The position numbers were made by a program, and so were the translations under genes. From Actinophytocola sp044466355 (GTDB taxonomy: Bacteria > Actinomycetota > Actinomycetes > Mycobacteriales > Pseudonocardiaceae): a stretch of DNA of 64,000 bases. Where the stretch lies: the NCBI RefSeq assembly GCF_044466355.1, contig NZ_JBITMQ010000020.1, forward strand, positions 1 to 64,000. The letters run 5' to 3'. The notes beneath the pieces were generated by a model, which searched no databases, had not been told where the DNA came from, and saw nothing but the letters and a program-made list of their open reading frames with translations. The first letter of the stretch is position 1; the number at the start of each line of letters is the position of its first letter. Shown piece after piece: positions 47,690-55,404 of the stretch.

Positions 47690-48091
47690 TCAGACCGACT
47701 GCAGGGGCAGCTCGAAGCGGCCGAACACCCACGTGCCGGGCGCGGTCGGGTTGTCGCCCGCCCAGAACTCCGTCCACAGCACGACGAACTCGCCGACCGT
47801 CAGGTACCCGTCGCCGTCGCCGTCGAGCAGTGCGAACACCTCGTCCGTGTCGGTCGGCCGCCCGGTCCACGTCTCGATCAGCTGCCGGTACTCGGCGGCG
47901 GAGATCCGCCCGTCGCCGTTCGCGTCGATCGCCTCGAACATCGCGGTCGCGGTGGCGGCGACCGGTGCGATGTCGGCGGCCAGGTCGTCGACGACGCCCA
48001 GCACCTCGTCGATGGTTATGCGGCCGTCGGTGTCCACGTCCATCGCCCCGAACACCACCGCGGTCTTGCGCCGCTGCAATTCACTGGCCAT
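47690..48091 (-). CDS. EF-hand calcium-binding protein
   Basis: This 133-aa soluble protein has three EF-hand loops: DVDTDGRITIDE (about 17-28), DANGDGRISAAE (about 51-62) and DGDGDGYLTVGE (about 87-98). Each starts with Asp and ends with Glu at the metal-ligand positions. It resembles actinobacterial calmodulin-like proteins that act as Ca2+ sensors or buffers in the cytoplasm. ATG 48091 (MASELQRR) gives the compact family length; a longer frame upstream is not supported. Confidence 0.9.
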   Translation of the reverse strand: MASELQRRKTAVVFGAMDVDTDGRITIDEVLGVVDDLAADIAPVAATATAMFEAIDANGDGRISAAEYRQLIETWTGRPTDTDEVFALLDGDGDGYLTVGEFVVLWTEFWAGDNPTAPGTWVFGRFELPLQSV

Positions 48092-48342
48092 GGGAAAACC
48101 ATGACCCTCCCGGGACACCGCGGACAATTCACCGAGCGAGTGACGACAGCACACTTTCCGTCTGCGTTTCGCGGCATTCGGGTGTTCGATCCCACCAGCC
48201 GGGGTGAACCGTGTCAACAGGTGAACTTCCTGGCAATTTCCCAGGTCGCGATCCCTACGAAAGTCGGTACAGCGATCATGAATGCGCTTTCTAGCGTTCT
48301 TGGCAGACCCCTGCTGAGAACGCTCACTGGCGAGGTGCTTTC

Positions 48343-48915
48343 ATGATCAGGAAGACCTTCCTTTCCGTTGCCGTCGGTGCCGCGCTCGTCGTCGCGCCGC
48401 TGACCGCGACCCAGGCCACCGCCGCCCCCGTCACCGCACAGGACGTGAAGCCCGCCGCGGCGACCGTCTACTACGACGTGTCGGGCGCCCCGACGTACGC
48501 GTCACAGATCCGCGCGGGCGCGGCCAACTGGAACGCGTCCGTGTCCAACGTGAAGCTGGTCGAGAACTCCTCGGCCGCGACGCTGGACTTCTACGAGGGC
48601 AACGACCCGTCCGGCTCGTACGCGTACACCGACGGCCACGGCAACGGCTACATCTTCCTCGACTACACGCAGATGGGGCAGTACTACCAGGTCCGTGTGA
48701 CCGCGCACGAGACCGGCCACGTGCTCGGCCTGCCCGACCACTACTCGGGGCCCTGCTCGGAGCTGATGTCCGGCGGCGGCCCCGGCACCTCGTGCACGAA
48801 CGCCTACCCGAACGGCACCGAGGCCGCCCAGGTGGAGCGGCTGTGGGCGAACGGCAAGCGGGCCCGCGGTGAGATGCGCAAGATCGAGGAGAAGGTTCCG
48901 GCCGGCGCGTTCTGA
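48343..48915 (+). CDS. Snapalysin (M7 small neutral protease)
   Basis: This 190-aa secreted zinc protease has a signal peptide (1-28, ending ATAA), a short propeptide and the zinc motif [11 protein letters not shown] (HExxHxxGxxD, about residues 125-135) followed by [14 protein letters not shown] with the conserved cysteine pair and Met-turn. It cleaves preferentially next to aromatic residues. Streptomyces homologues usually have a divergent LysR activator, absent here. ATG 48343 overlaps a preceding TCATG. A 14-bp-stem hairpin follows the stop. Confidence 0.94.
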   Translation: MIRKTFLSVAVGAALVVAPLTATQATAAPVTAQDVKPAAATVYYDVSGAPTYASQIRAGAANWNASVSNVKLVENSSAATLDFYEGNDPSGSYAYTDGHGNGYIFLDYTQMGQYYQVRVTAHETGHVLGLPDHYSGPCSELMSGGGPGTSCTNAYPNGTEAAQVERLWANGKRARGEMRKIEEKVPAGAF

Positions 48916-48940
48916 CCCAGCAGGCGCGTCGAACGGCTCC

Positions 48941-48971
48941 CCGGGGGCGGTGACCAGGTCACCGCCCCCGG
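48941..48971 (+). terminator. Hairpin terminator after snapalysin
   Basis: CCGGGGGCGGTGAC (48941-48954) pairs with GTCACCGCCCCCGG (48958-48971) over a 3-nt loop, a very stable stem shortly after the protease stop codon. There is no T-run, as is common in high-GC actinomycetes. Confidence 0.75.
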
Positions 48972-48995
48972 TTCACGGAGGAGGACACTGGAGGC

Positions 48996-49439
48996 GTGAC
49001 GACCTGGCGTGACACCACCTCCGAGCACGTGCAGTCCGACCTGGACCGCCTGCTCAACACGGTCCTGCCGTTCGCGGACGAGATGCTGCGGCGGCACGGC
49101 GAGTTCTACCCGTACGGCGCGGCCATCACCCGCGAGGGCGAGGAGCAGGTGTTCGCGGCCGACCCGGGCGAGGCCGAGAACCCGAACCCGTCCGAGGTGC
49201 TGACGAGCCTGGTCCAGGGCATGTCCGAGGAAGTGAACGACCTGCGCGCCGCGGCCCTGGTCAGCGACGTGACCAGCGGCAAGACCGACGCGATCATGGT
49301 CCACCTCGAGCACGCCGACAGCATGGCGATCACCGTGGTGCTCCCCTACCGCCTGGCGGAGCAGGACGACGAGGTCGAGTACGACGACATGGCCGCCACC
49401 CCGGCGGAGGCCCTCATCTGGCGCCGCTCGCTCTGTTAG
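48996..49439 (+). CDS. Hypothetical protein upstream of the RiPP-like cassette
   Basis: This 147-aa soluble protein has a GTG start with GGAGG before it. It begins MTTWRDTTSEHVQSDLDRLLNTVLPFADEMLRRHG and has a FYPYGAAITREGE segment and many acidic residues. I recognise no family with confidence. Its stop codon lies within the first of two 11-bp-spaced CTGTTAGCG repeats that precede the RiPP-like precursor gene; whether it belongs to that cassette is unclear. Confidence 0.7.
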   Translation: MTTWRDTTSEHVQSDLDRLLNTVLPFADEMLRRHGEFYPYGAAITREGEEQVFAADPGEAENPNPSEVLTSLVQGMSEEVNDLRAAALVSDVTSGKTDAIMVHLEHADSMAITVVLPYRLAEQDDEVEYDDMAATPAEALIWRRSLC

Positions 49440-49452
49440 CGATCTGTTAGCG
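49433..49452 (+). promoter_or_regulatory. 11-bp-spaced direct repeat before precursor peptide gene
   Basis: CTGTTAGCG occurs at 49433-49441 and 49444-49452, exactly one helical turn apart, about 60 bp before the precursor ATG. Heptamers repeated every 11 bp are the typical target form of SARP activators. A SARP is encoded at 16.4 kb, but any link is speculation. Confidence 0.45.
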
Positions 49453-49511
49453 GCCCACTGTTTGCTCCCTCCTGAGCCCCACAACGGGGACTCTCGACAG
49501 AGGGAGGAACC

Positions 49512-49586
49512 ATGGCCAAGGTCAAGGTCAAGATCCGCAAGCTGGAGAAGATCGAGACGACCGGTGAGCGGGACAGCTTCGGCTGA
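49512..49586 (+). CDS. Candidate RiPP precursor peptide (24 aa)
   Basis: The ATG at 49512 follows AGGGAGG by 4 nt and opens a 24-codon frame. Residues 1-15 are MAKVKVKIRKLEKIE, a basic leader-like stretch, and 16-24 are TTGERDSFG, a short polar tail ending in Gly. There is no Cys and no signal peptide. It is followed by a 10-bp-stem hairpin and then by a ThiF/E1-like enzyme and an RRE-M50 protease, both with PqqD-like domains that usually hold RiPP leaders. The strong RBS and the attenuator-like hairpin support a highly expressed precursor. The mature product is unknown. Confidence 0.7.
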   Translation: MAKVKVKIRKLEKIETTGERDSFG

Positions 49587-49595
49587 TCGGGGCTG

Positions 49596-49624
49596 ACCGC
49601 GCCGGTCGTCCTGGCCGGCGCGGT
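49596..49624 (+). terminator. Attenuator-like hairpin after precursor gene
   Basis: ACCGCGCCGG (49596-49605) pairs perfectly with CCGGCGCGGT (49615-49624) across a 9-nt loop, 10 bp after the 24-aa peptide stop and 35 bp before the next ATG. Such partial terminators commonly raise precursor mRNA over modifying-enzyme mRNA in RiPP clusters. Confidence 0.65.
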
Positions 49625-49658
49625 TCCCCCGTCGTCACCACCAGCCGAGGGATCACCC

Positions 49659-50750
49659 ATGCGCCGACCACGTGTGAAGAACGTCCACGCCCCCATCAGC
49701 CTGCCCGGCGGCCGGATCACGATCGGGTTGAAGCAGTACGGGGTGGCCGCGGAGATCGAGGACGACGACGCGGGCACCGTCGCGCGGCTGCTCACCCTGA
49801 TGGACGGCACCCGCGAGGTCGACGACATCGTCGCGGACCTGGCCACGACGCACCCGGACATCGACCCGGACAGCGTGCGGGAGGCGGTCGACGACCTCGT
49901 CGACGCGGGGTACGTGGAGGACGCGGCCGCGCCGCTGCCCGCGAACCTCACCGAACGGGAAGCCGTCCGCTACACCTCGCCCCGGCACTTCTTCGCCTGG
50001 ATCGACGACGTGCCGAGGGAGTCGCCGTACACGGTGCAGTCCCGGCTGAAGGCCGCCTCGGTCACGGTGCTCGGTCTCGGCGGCACCGGCAGCGCGGTCG
50101 CGTCCGGCCTGGTGGCGAGCGGGGTCGGGCGGGTGCACTGCGTCGACTTCGACGTCGTCGAGGAGCCGAACCTGGCCCGGCAGCTGCTGTACACCGAGCA
50201 GGACGTCGGCGCGCCGAAGGTGAAGCGGGCCGTCGACCGGCTGCGCGCGATGAACTCGCTGGTCGACGTCACCGGCGAGGATCTGCGGGTGGGCTCGGCC
50301 GACGACGTCGCCGCGCTGATGGACGGCCGGGACGCGTTCGTGCTGTGCGCGGACGAGCCACGGCCCGACATCACGTTGTGGGTCGACAAGGCGGCGCACC
50401 GCACAGGCACGCCGTGGTTCATGGCGCTCTACACCGGCCCGATGTCCGTCGTCGGCGGGTTCGTGCCGGGCGAGACCGGGTGCTGGGCGTGCCTGCGCCG
50501 TCAGCACGACGAGCAGGAGCACGTCCGGGACGGCCGCAAGCTGTTCCCCGAGACCAGGCAGAACGCGGTGGTCGCCGGCACGGCGAGCGTGAGCGGACAC
50601 CTGTGCGCGCTGGAGGTCACCTACCACCTGGGCGGCCTGCCCACCCAGGTCAGGGGCCGGGTGCTGCACTGGAACTTCGCCCGCTGGGACCACCAGTACT
50701 TCATCGACGTGCCGCGCTACCCCGGCTGTCCGCGCTGCGGCACACCGTGA
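49659..50750 (+). CDS. ThiF/E1-like adenylating enzyme with N-terminal RRE-like domain
   Basis: Residues 10-90 of this 363-aa protein look like a PqqD-type winged helix (LLTLMDGTREVDDIVADLA, VDDLVDAGYVED), a RiPP recognition element. The rest is a ThiF/MoeB/MccB fold: nucleotide motif VLGLGGTGSAVA near residue 138, VEEPNLARQLLY with the conserved NxxRQ, and a zinc site from CWAC (about 275) and CPRC near the C-terminus. E1-like enzymes adenylate a C-terminal carboxylate. There is no YcaO partner, so classical azoline formation is unlikely. The GTGA overlap with the protease gene couples their translation. Confidence 0.85.
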   Translation: MRRPRVKNVHAPISLPGGRITIGLKQYGVAAEIEDDDAGTVARLLTLMDGTREVDDIVADLATTHPDIDPDSVREAVDDLVDAGYVEDAAAPLPANLTEREAVRYTSPRHFFAWIDDVPRESPYTVQSRLKAASVTVLGLGGTGSAVASGLVASGVGRVHCVDFDVVEEPNLARQLLYTEQDVGAPKVKRAVDRLRAMNSLVDVTGEDLRVGSADDVAALMDGRDAFVLCADEPRPDITLWVDKAAHRTGTPWFMALYTGPMSVVGGFVPGETGCWACLRRQHDEQEHVRDGRKLFPETRQNAVVAGTASVSGHLCALEVTYHLGGLPTQVRGRVLHWNFARWDHQYFIDVPRYPGCPRCGTP

Positions 50751-51955
50751 TCGAGCGGGACACCGTCCTGCGGCTGCACGACCTGGCGTTCCGGGACGGC
50801 GACGACTCCGACGACGTGGTCCTGGGCCGGGCCGTGCTCGGCGAGTTCGTGGAGCTGCCGAGGGTTGGTGCGGACGCGGTCCGGTTGCTGGGCGACGGCC
50901 TGCCGGTCGCCGAGGTGGAGACGCGGATCGCGCGCGAGCAGGACGTCGAGCTGGACGTGGCGGAACTCGCGGAAGCGCTGGTGGACCTGGGGTTCGTGGC
51001 GGCCGTCGACGGCGAGGCGCTGCCGGACCCGGCCGACGAGCGGCCCGGCTCGCACCTGCCGTGGCTGCGGGCCGAGCACGTGCGGTGGCTGTTCGGCCGC
51101 ACGGCCACCGTCGTGTGGTTCGCGGTGGTCGCCGCGGCGCTGGTCACGCTGTGGCGCGACCCGGGGCTGGTCCCGACTGCGAGCGACTTCTACTGGACGC
51201 CCTACGTCGGGCTCGCCGTGCTCGTCGGCACCGCCATGTTCTCGGCGAACCTGAGCATTCACGAGCTGATGCACCTGGCGGCGGCGCGGTCGTACGGGGC
51301 GCCGGCGCGCATCGGGTTCTCCACCCGGCTGCACTACCTGGTCGTCCAGACGGACGTGACCGCGGTGTGGGCGGTGGCACGGAAACACCGCTACCGGGTC
51401 TACCTGGCGGGACTGCGGTGGGACGGGTTCATGGTCTGCCTGTGCACGCTGCTGAGGGCGTACGCCGGGCTTCCCGCCCTCGCGAACGGGCTGCTCGGCG
51501 CGCTGGCGCTGGCGGTGCTGATGAGCATGATCGTCCAGCTCCAGGTGTACATCCGGAACGACCTCTACTACGTGCTCATGGAGTGGCTGCGCGCCAGGAA
51601 CCTGTACCAGGACGGGCTCGCGTACGTGCGGTACCTGTGGCGCAGGCGCCGCGGCCCCGACCCGCTCGCCGACCTGCCGGCCCGGGAACGTCGCTGTGTC
51701 CGGCTCTACGCCGTGGCGATGGCGGTCGGCTGCACTGTCGCGTTGTCGTCGTTCGCGTTGTTCGGCCTGCCGATCCTGGTCCAGGGCATCGCGGGCGCGT
51801 TCGCCGGACTGGACGACGGGCCGGTCCGCGCACTGGACAGCGCGCTGGTGATCCTCGTCGAGGGTGGCCTGCAGGTGGTCTTCCTGGTCACGTTCTTCCG
51901 GGTGCACCGGCACTGGTTCCGGTGGCGGCGAACACCCCGGCCCGCGCGGCCGTGA
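50747..51955 (+). CDS. M50-like membrane metalloprotease with RRE-like N-terminus
   Basis: This encodes 402 aa. The first 95 residues resemble a PqqD/RRE winged helix (GEFVELPRVGADAVRLLGDGLPVAEVETRI). Then follow about six to eight hydrophobic helices with zinc motif HELMH at residue 172 within LSIHELMHLAAARSYG and a second motif QVYIRNDLYYVL that may supply the third ligand. It likely cleaves or exports the modified peptide at the membrane. It overlaps the ThiF gene by GTGA and the convergent TetR gene by 68 bp. Confidence 0.85.
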   Translation: MIERDTVLRLHDLAFRDGDDSDDVVLGRAVLGEFVELPRVGADAVRLLGDGLPVAEVETRIAREQDVELDVAELAEALVDLGFVAAVDGEALPDPADERPGSHLPWLRAEHVRWLFGRTATVVWFAVVAAALVTLWRDPGLVPTASDFYWTPYVGLAVLVGTAMFSANLSIHELMHLAAARSYGAPARIGFSTRLHYLVVQTDVTAVWAVARKHRYRVYLAGLRWDGFMVCLCTLLRAYAGLPALANGLLGALALAVLMSMIVQLQVYIRNDLYYVLMEWLRARNLYQDGLAYVRYLWRRRRGPDPLADLPARERRCVRLYAVAMAVGCTVALSSFALFGLPILVQGIAGAFAGLDDGPVRALDSALVILVEGGLQVVFLVTFFRVHRHWFRWRRTPRPARP

Positions 51956-52505
51956 CCGCGGCCTCCGCCGCCCGGTCGGCGACGGTCTCGTCGAGGTCGC
52001 CCGTGCCGGTCAGGAGCCGGTAGTACAGCGGCGCCGACACGGCACGGACGACGTCCTCGGCGTCCGTGCCGTCGGGCACCTCGCCCCTGGCGATCGCCTG
52101 CGTGACGCACGGCGCCCACTCCGCGATGCGGGTCGCGTAGAACTCGCCCAGCGCGGTGGCCGTGGCGTCGTCGCAGGTCGCGGCGGCGATGACGGCCTTG
52201 AACAGCGGGCCCTGACGCGGGTCGGTCAGCGTGGTCAGCACGAGCCGGGCGTTGGCGCGCAGGTCGCCGAGCAGCGTGCCGGTCTCCGTGCGCGGCACCG
52301 ACTCGACCGCCATCTGGCCGAGCAGGTCGGTCACCACGGCCGTGACCGTGCCCCAGCGCCGGTAGACGGTCGTCTTGCCGACGTCCGCGCGCCGCGCCAG
52401 GTCGGCGAGGTCGAGGTGCGCGAACCCCTGTTCGGCCAGCACGTCCCCGGCCGCCCGCAGCACCGCCGCACGTACCCGCGCAGTCCGCCCACCTGGTCGT
52501 TCCAT
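51888..52505 (-). CDS. TetR-family regulator
   Basis: This 205-aa repressor has an HTH at about residues 12-60 (LAEQGFAHLDLADLARRADVGKTTVYRRWGTVTAVV) and a helical TetR_C-type ligand domain. The upstream 68-bp region to the divergent aldo/keto reductase contains a near-perfect 24-bp palindrome, so it likely represses itself and the reductase. Its 3' end overlaps the convergent M50 protease gene by 68 bp. Confidence 0.92.
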   Translation of the reverse strand: MERPGGRTARVRAAVLRAAGDVLAEQGFAHLDLADLARRADVGKTTVYRRWGTVTAVVTDLLGQMAVESVPRTETGTLLGDLRANARLVLTTLTDPRQGPLFKAVIAAATCDDATATALGEFYATRIAEWAPCVTQAIARGEVPDGTDAEDVVRAVSAPLYYRLLTGTGDLDETVADRAAEAAVTAARAGVFAATGTSAGAPGRT

Positions 52506-52539
52506 GCCCTAATGGTACCGCAGTTCCGTTAGTGCTACC

Positions 52540-52563
52540 TTAAAGGAACTACGGTTCCCTTAA
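52540..52563. promoter_or_regulatory. TetR operator palindrome
   Basis: TTAAAGGAAC-TACG-GTTCCCTTAA is an inverted repeat with one mismatch between the divergent TetR and aldo/keto reductase genes. The right arm overlaps the AAGGAG RBS region of the reductase. A second related half-site, CCGCAGTTCC, lies at 52518-52527. Confidence 0.75.
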
Positions 52564-52572
52564 GGAGTGATC

Positions 52573-53610
52573 ATGGAGTACAGGCGGCTGGGTGCGTCCG
52601 GCCTGAAGGTCCCCGCGCTGTCATTCGGCGCCGGCACGTTCGGCGGCCGAGGCGAGCTGTTCGGCAACTGGGGCACCACGGACGTCGCGGACGCGCGGCG
52701 GCTGGTGGACATCTGCCTCGACGCGGGCGTCACGCTGTTCGACACGGCCGACGTCTACTCCGACGGCGCGTCGGAGGAGGTGCTGGGCGCGGCGCTGAAA
52801 GGCAGGCGCGACCGGGCGTTGATCTCGACGAAGACGAGCCTGCCGATGCCGGGCGACGACGGTGGCTCGTCCCGTTCGCGGCTGCTGACGGCGGCCGACG
52901 CGGCACTGCGCAGGCTGGGCACCGACCACATCGACCTGTTCCAGCTGCACGCCTTCGACGCGGGCACCCCGGTCGAGGAGGTGCTGTCCACCCTGGACGA
53001 CCTGGTGCGCGCCGGGAAGGTGCGGTACGTGGGGGTGTCGAACTTCTCCGGCTGGCAGCTGATGAAGTCGCTCGCCGCGGCCGACCGGCACGGGCTGCCC
53101 CGCTATGTCGCGCACCAGGTGTACTACTCGCTGGTGGGCCGTGACTACGAGTGGGAGCTGCTGCCGCTCGCGCTGGACCAGGGTGTCGGCGCGGTCGTGT
53201 GGAGCCCGCTGGGCTGGGGCAGGCTGACGGGCCGCGTCCGCCGTGGCACGCCACTACCGGCAGGGAGCCGCCTGCACCGCACCGCCGCGTTCGGTCCGCC
53301 GGTCGACGACGAGTACCTGTACCGGGTGGTGGACGCACTGGAGGAGGTGGCGGCGGAGACCGGTCGTGCCGTGCCGCAGGTCGCGCTGAACTGGTTGCTG
53401 CGCAGGCCTTCCGTGTCGACCGTGCTGGTCGGGGCACGAGACGAGACGCAGCTGCGGCAGAACCTTGGCGCGGTCGGCTGGGAGCTGACGCGCGAGCAGG
53501 TGGCCCGGCTGGACGAGGCGAGCGCGACGACGGCGCCGTACCCGTACTTCCCGTACCAGCGCCAGGAAGGCTTCGCCCGCCTCAACCCGAGTGTGGTCGC
53601 CCAGCCCTGA
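52573..53610 (+). CDS. Aldo/keto reductase
   Basis: This 345-aa TIM-barrel oxidoreductase starts MEYRRLGASGLKVPALSFG. It has FDTADVYSDGASEEVLG with catalytic Asp/Tyr, ISTKTSL with Lys, FQLHAFD with His, and VLVGARDETQLRQNL as the NADPH loop. It belongs to the YajO/AKR12-13-like group. ATG 52573 follows AAGGAG. It is divergently controlled by the TetR gene upstream through the 24-bp palindrome. Confidence 0.92.
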   Translation: MEYRRLGASGLKVPALSFGAGTFGGRGELFGNWGTTDVADARRLVDICLDAGVTLFDTADVYSDGASEEVLGAALKGRRDRALISTKTSLPMPGDDGGSSRSRLLTAADAALRRLGTDHIDLFQLHAFDAGTPVEEVLSTLDDLVRAGKVRYVGVSNFSGWQLMKSLAAADRHGLPRYVAHQVYYSLVGRDYEWELLPLALDQGVGAVVWSPLGWGRLTGRVRRGTPLPAGSRLHRTAAFGPPVDDEYLYRVVDALEEVAAETGRAVPQVALNWLLRRPSVSTVLVGARDETQLRQNLGAVGWELTREQVARLDEASATTAPYPYFPYQRQEGFARLNPSVVAQP

Positions 53611-53614
53611 CGGC

Positions 53615-53992
53615 TCAGGAACCGGCTCGGTCCGACTCGCTGCGGAGGACGCAGAACTCGTTGCCTTCGGGATCGGCGAGCACCGCCCACCCGGTGCCGT
53701 CGGGATTCCGGTGATCGGCGACGAAGGTGGCACCGAGCCCCAGCAGCCGCTCCACCTCCTGGTCACGCGTGGTCTCCGGCCGCAGACACAGGTGGAGCCG
53801 GTTCTTGACGGTCTTGGGCTCCGGCACCTGGTTGAAGTACAGGACCGGGCCCTCCGCGAGCATCACCACCGTCTCCCGGTCGCCCGGCTTGGCGTCCGGG
53901 TCCACCGGCCTGCCGGTCACCTCGCTCCAGAACCGCGCCAGCTCGTAGGCGTCCGCGCAGTCGATCGCCACGTTCTGCAAGATCGAAACCAT
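53615..53992 (-). CDS. VOC-family protein
   Basis: This 125-aa glyoxalase-fold protein starts MVSILQNVAIDCADAYELARFWSEVTGR and ends WAVLADPEGNEFCVLRSE. The two halves each supply metal-ligand-type His/Glu positions (LHLCLRP, EGNEF), but the ligand is unknown. ATG 53992 gives the normal start. It is convergent with the aldo/keto reductase (4-bp gap) and related to the VOC protein at 23.3 kb. Confidence 0.82.
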   Translation of the reverse strand: MVSILQNVAIDCADAYELARFWSEVTGRPVDPDAKPGDRETVVMLAEGPVLYFNQVPEPKTVKNRLHLCLRPETTRDQEVERLLGLGATFVADHRNPDGTGWAVLADPEGNEFCVLRSESDRAGS

Positions 53993-54081
53993 GGGCGCGA
54001 GCCTCCCCGACTTCCACGCGGGACGCCACCGGGTCGCGGCCACACGCCGGCTGTCGGTGCACCCGACTACCCTGGCGTGCG

Positions 54082-55404
54082 GTGACGGAGAGGACGGCCG
54101 ACTTGGGATCGCGGTGGACGGTTGAGCGGGTGCTCGCGCTCGCGCCCGACACCGGCTCCGCCAAGGCGGCCCGCGGCCTCGCCAACCCGCGCACGTGGTC
54201 CGACCTGGGCAGCAACTCCTCGCTCGTGTGGGGCAAGTGCCAGGGCAGCGCCCGCAGCCCCTACCAGGTCACCGTCGACCTGAACGAGCCGGCGTTCCGC
54301 TGCACGTGCCCGTCCCGCAAGTTCCCCTGCAAGCACGGGCTCGCGCTCCTGCTGTTGTGGGCGGCGAACGACGGCGTGGTGGCCGACCTCGAGACGGCGG
54401 AACCCTTCGCCGCCGACTGGGCCGCCGAACGTGCCGCCCGGGCCACCAGGAGCGCCACGACCAAGGCCCCCGACCCGGAGGCGCAGGCCAAGCGCCAAGC
54501 CGACCGCGAGTCGTTGATGTCCGCGGGCGTCGACGACTTCGAACGCTGGCTGCACGACATCGTCCGGCAGGGCCTCGCGAGCGTCCGGCGGCAGCCGCCG
54601 GGCTTCTGGGACACCGCGGGCGCCCGGCTCGTCGACGCGCAGGTCCCCGGCCTCGGTGAGCGGGTCCGTGCCATGGGCAGCGCCGTCCACGCCCGCCACG
54701 ACTGGGCGCCGCACCTGCTCGGCGAGCTGGGCCGCTGGTACCTGGCGGTCCGCGCGTGGCGGCGCCGCGGCGACCTCGACCCCGCCGCCATGGGCGACCT
54801 GCGTGCGTTCCTCGGCTGGTCCCGCCGCACCGAGGAGGTCCGCGGCGGTGAGCGGCTCACCGACCGGTGGTGGGTCGTCGGGCTGAGCCAGGAGGAGGAC
54901 GAGCGGCTGCTGTCGCAGCGCACCTGGCTGTACGGCGAACGGACCGGGGACGTGGTGGTGCTGCTCGACTTCGCGGTGGCAGGTGCCGCGCTGAACGTCG
55001 CGCACGTACTGGGGTCCGTTGTGGACGGTGAGGTGGCGCTGTACCCGGGCGCGCCGCCGCGTCGCGCGCTGTTCGCCGGGGACGAGCACAAGGTCACGCA
55101 GGGCACCGGGTTGCCTGCCGCGACCGACGTCCGGAGCGCGCTCGACCGTGCCGCGGCCTGGCTGGCGGGCAACCCGTGGCTGAGCCGCATCCCCATGGCC
55201 CTGGCCGGGATGACCGTCGTGCCCGGTGACACCCCGCTGCTCGTAGACCGGAACGGCGCGGCGCTCACGCTGACCCCCGACACCGACGTCTGGCAGCTCC
55301 TCGCCCTCTCCGGCGGCCACCCGGTCCCGGTGTTCGGCGAGTGGATCGACGAGCGCTTCCGCCCGCTGAGCGCGGAGATCGACCAGCGGTTGGTGAGCCT
55401 GTGA
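54082..55404 (+). CDS. SWIM zinc-finger protein of MoxR-VWA system (YehQ-like)
   Basis: This encodes 440 aa. The SWIM finger FRCTCPSRKFPCKHGLAL (about residues 72-90, CxCxnCxH) binds zinc and probably nucleic acid or a partner. The rest is helical and unassigned. It heads a five-gene operon with overlapping starts (DUF5691, MoxR ATPase, DUF5682, VWA). GTG 54082 lies 8 nt after TACCCT (54068-54073), a candidate leaderless promoter for the operon. It corresponds to E. coli YehQ by domain and context. Confidence 0.88.
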   Translation: MTERTADLGSRWTVERVLALAPDTGSAKAARGLANPRTWSDLGSNSSLVWGKCQGSARSPYQVTVDLNEPAFRCTCPSRKFPCKHGLALLLLWAANDGVVADLETAEPFAADWAAERAARATRSATTKAPDPEAQAKRQADRESLMSAGVDDFERWLHDIVRQGLASVRRQPPGFWDTAGARLVDAQVPGLGERVRAMGSAVHARHDWAPHLLGELGRWYLAVRAWRRRGDLDPAAMGDLRAFLGWSRRTEEVRGGERLTDRWWVVGLSQEEDERLLSQRTWLYGERTGDVVVLLDFAVAGAALNVAHVLGSVVDGEVALYPGAPPRRALFAGDEHKVTQGTGLPAATDVRSALDRAAAWLAGNPWLSRIPMALAGMTVVPGDTPLLVDRNGAALTLTPDTDVWQLLALSGGHPVPVFGEWIDERFRPLSAEIDQRLVSL

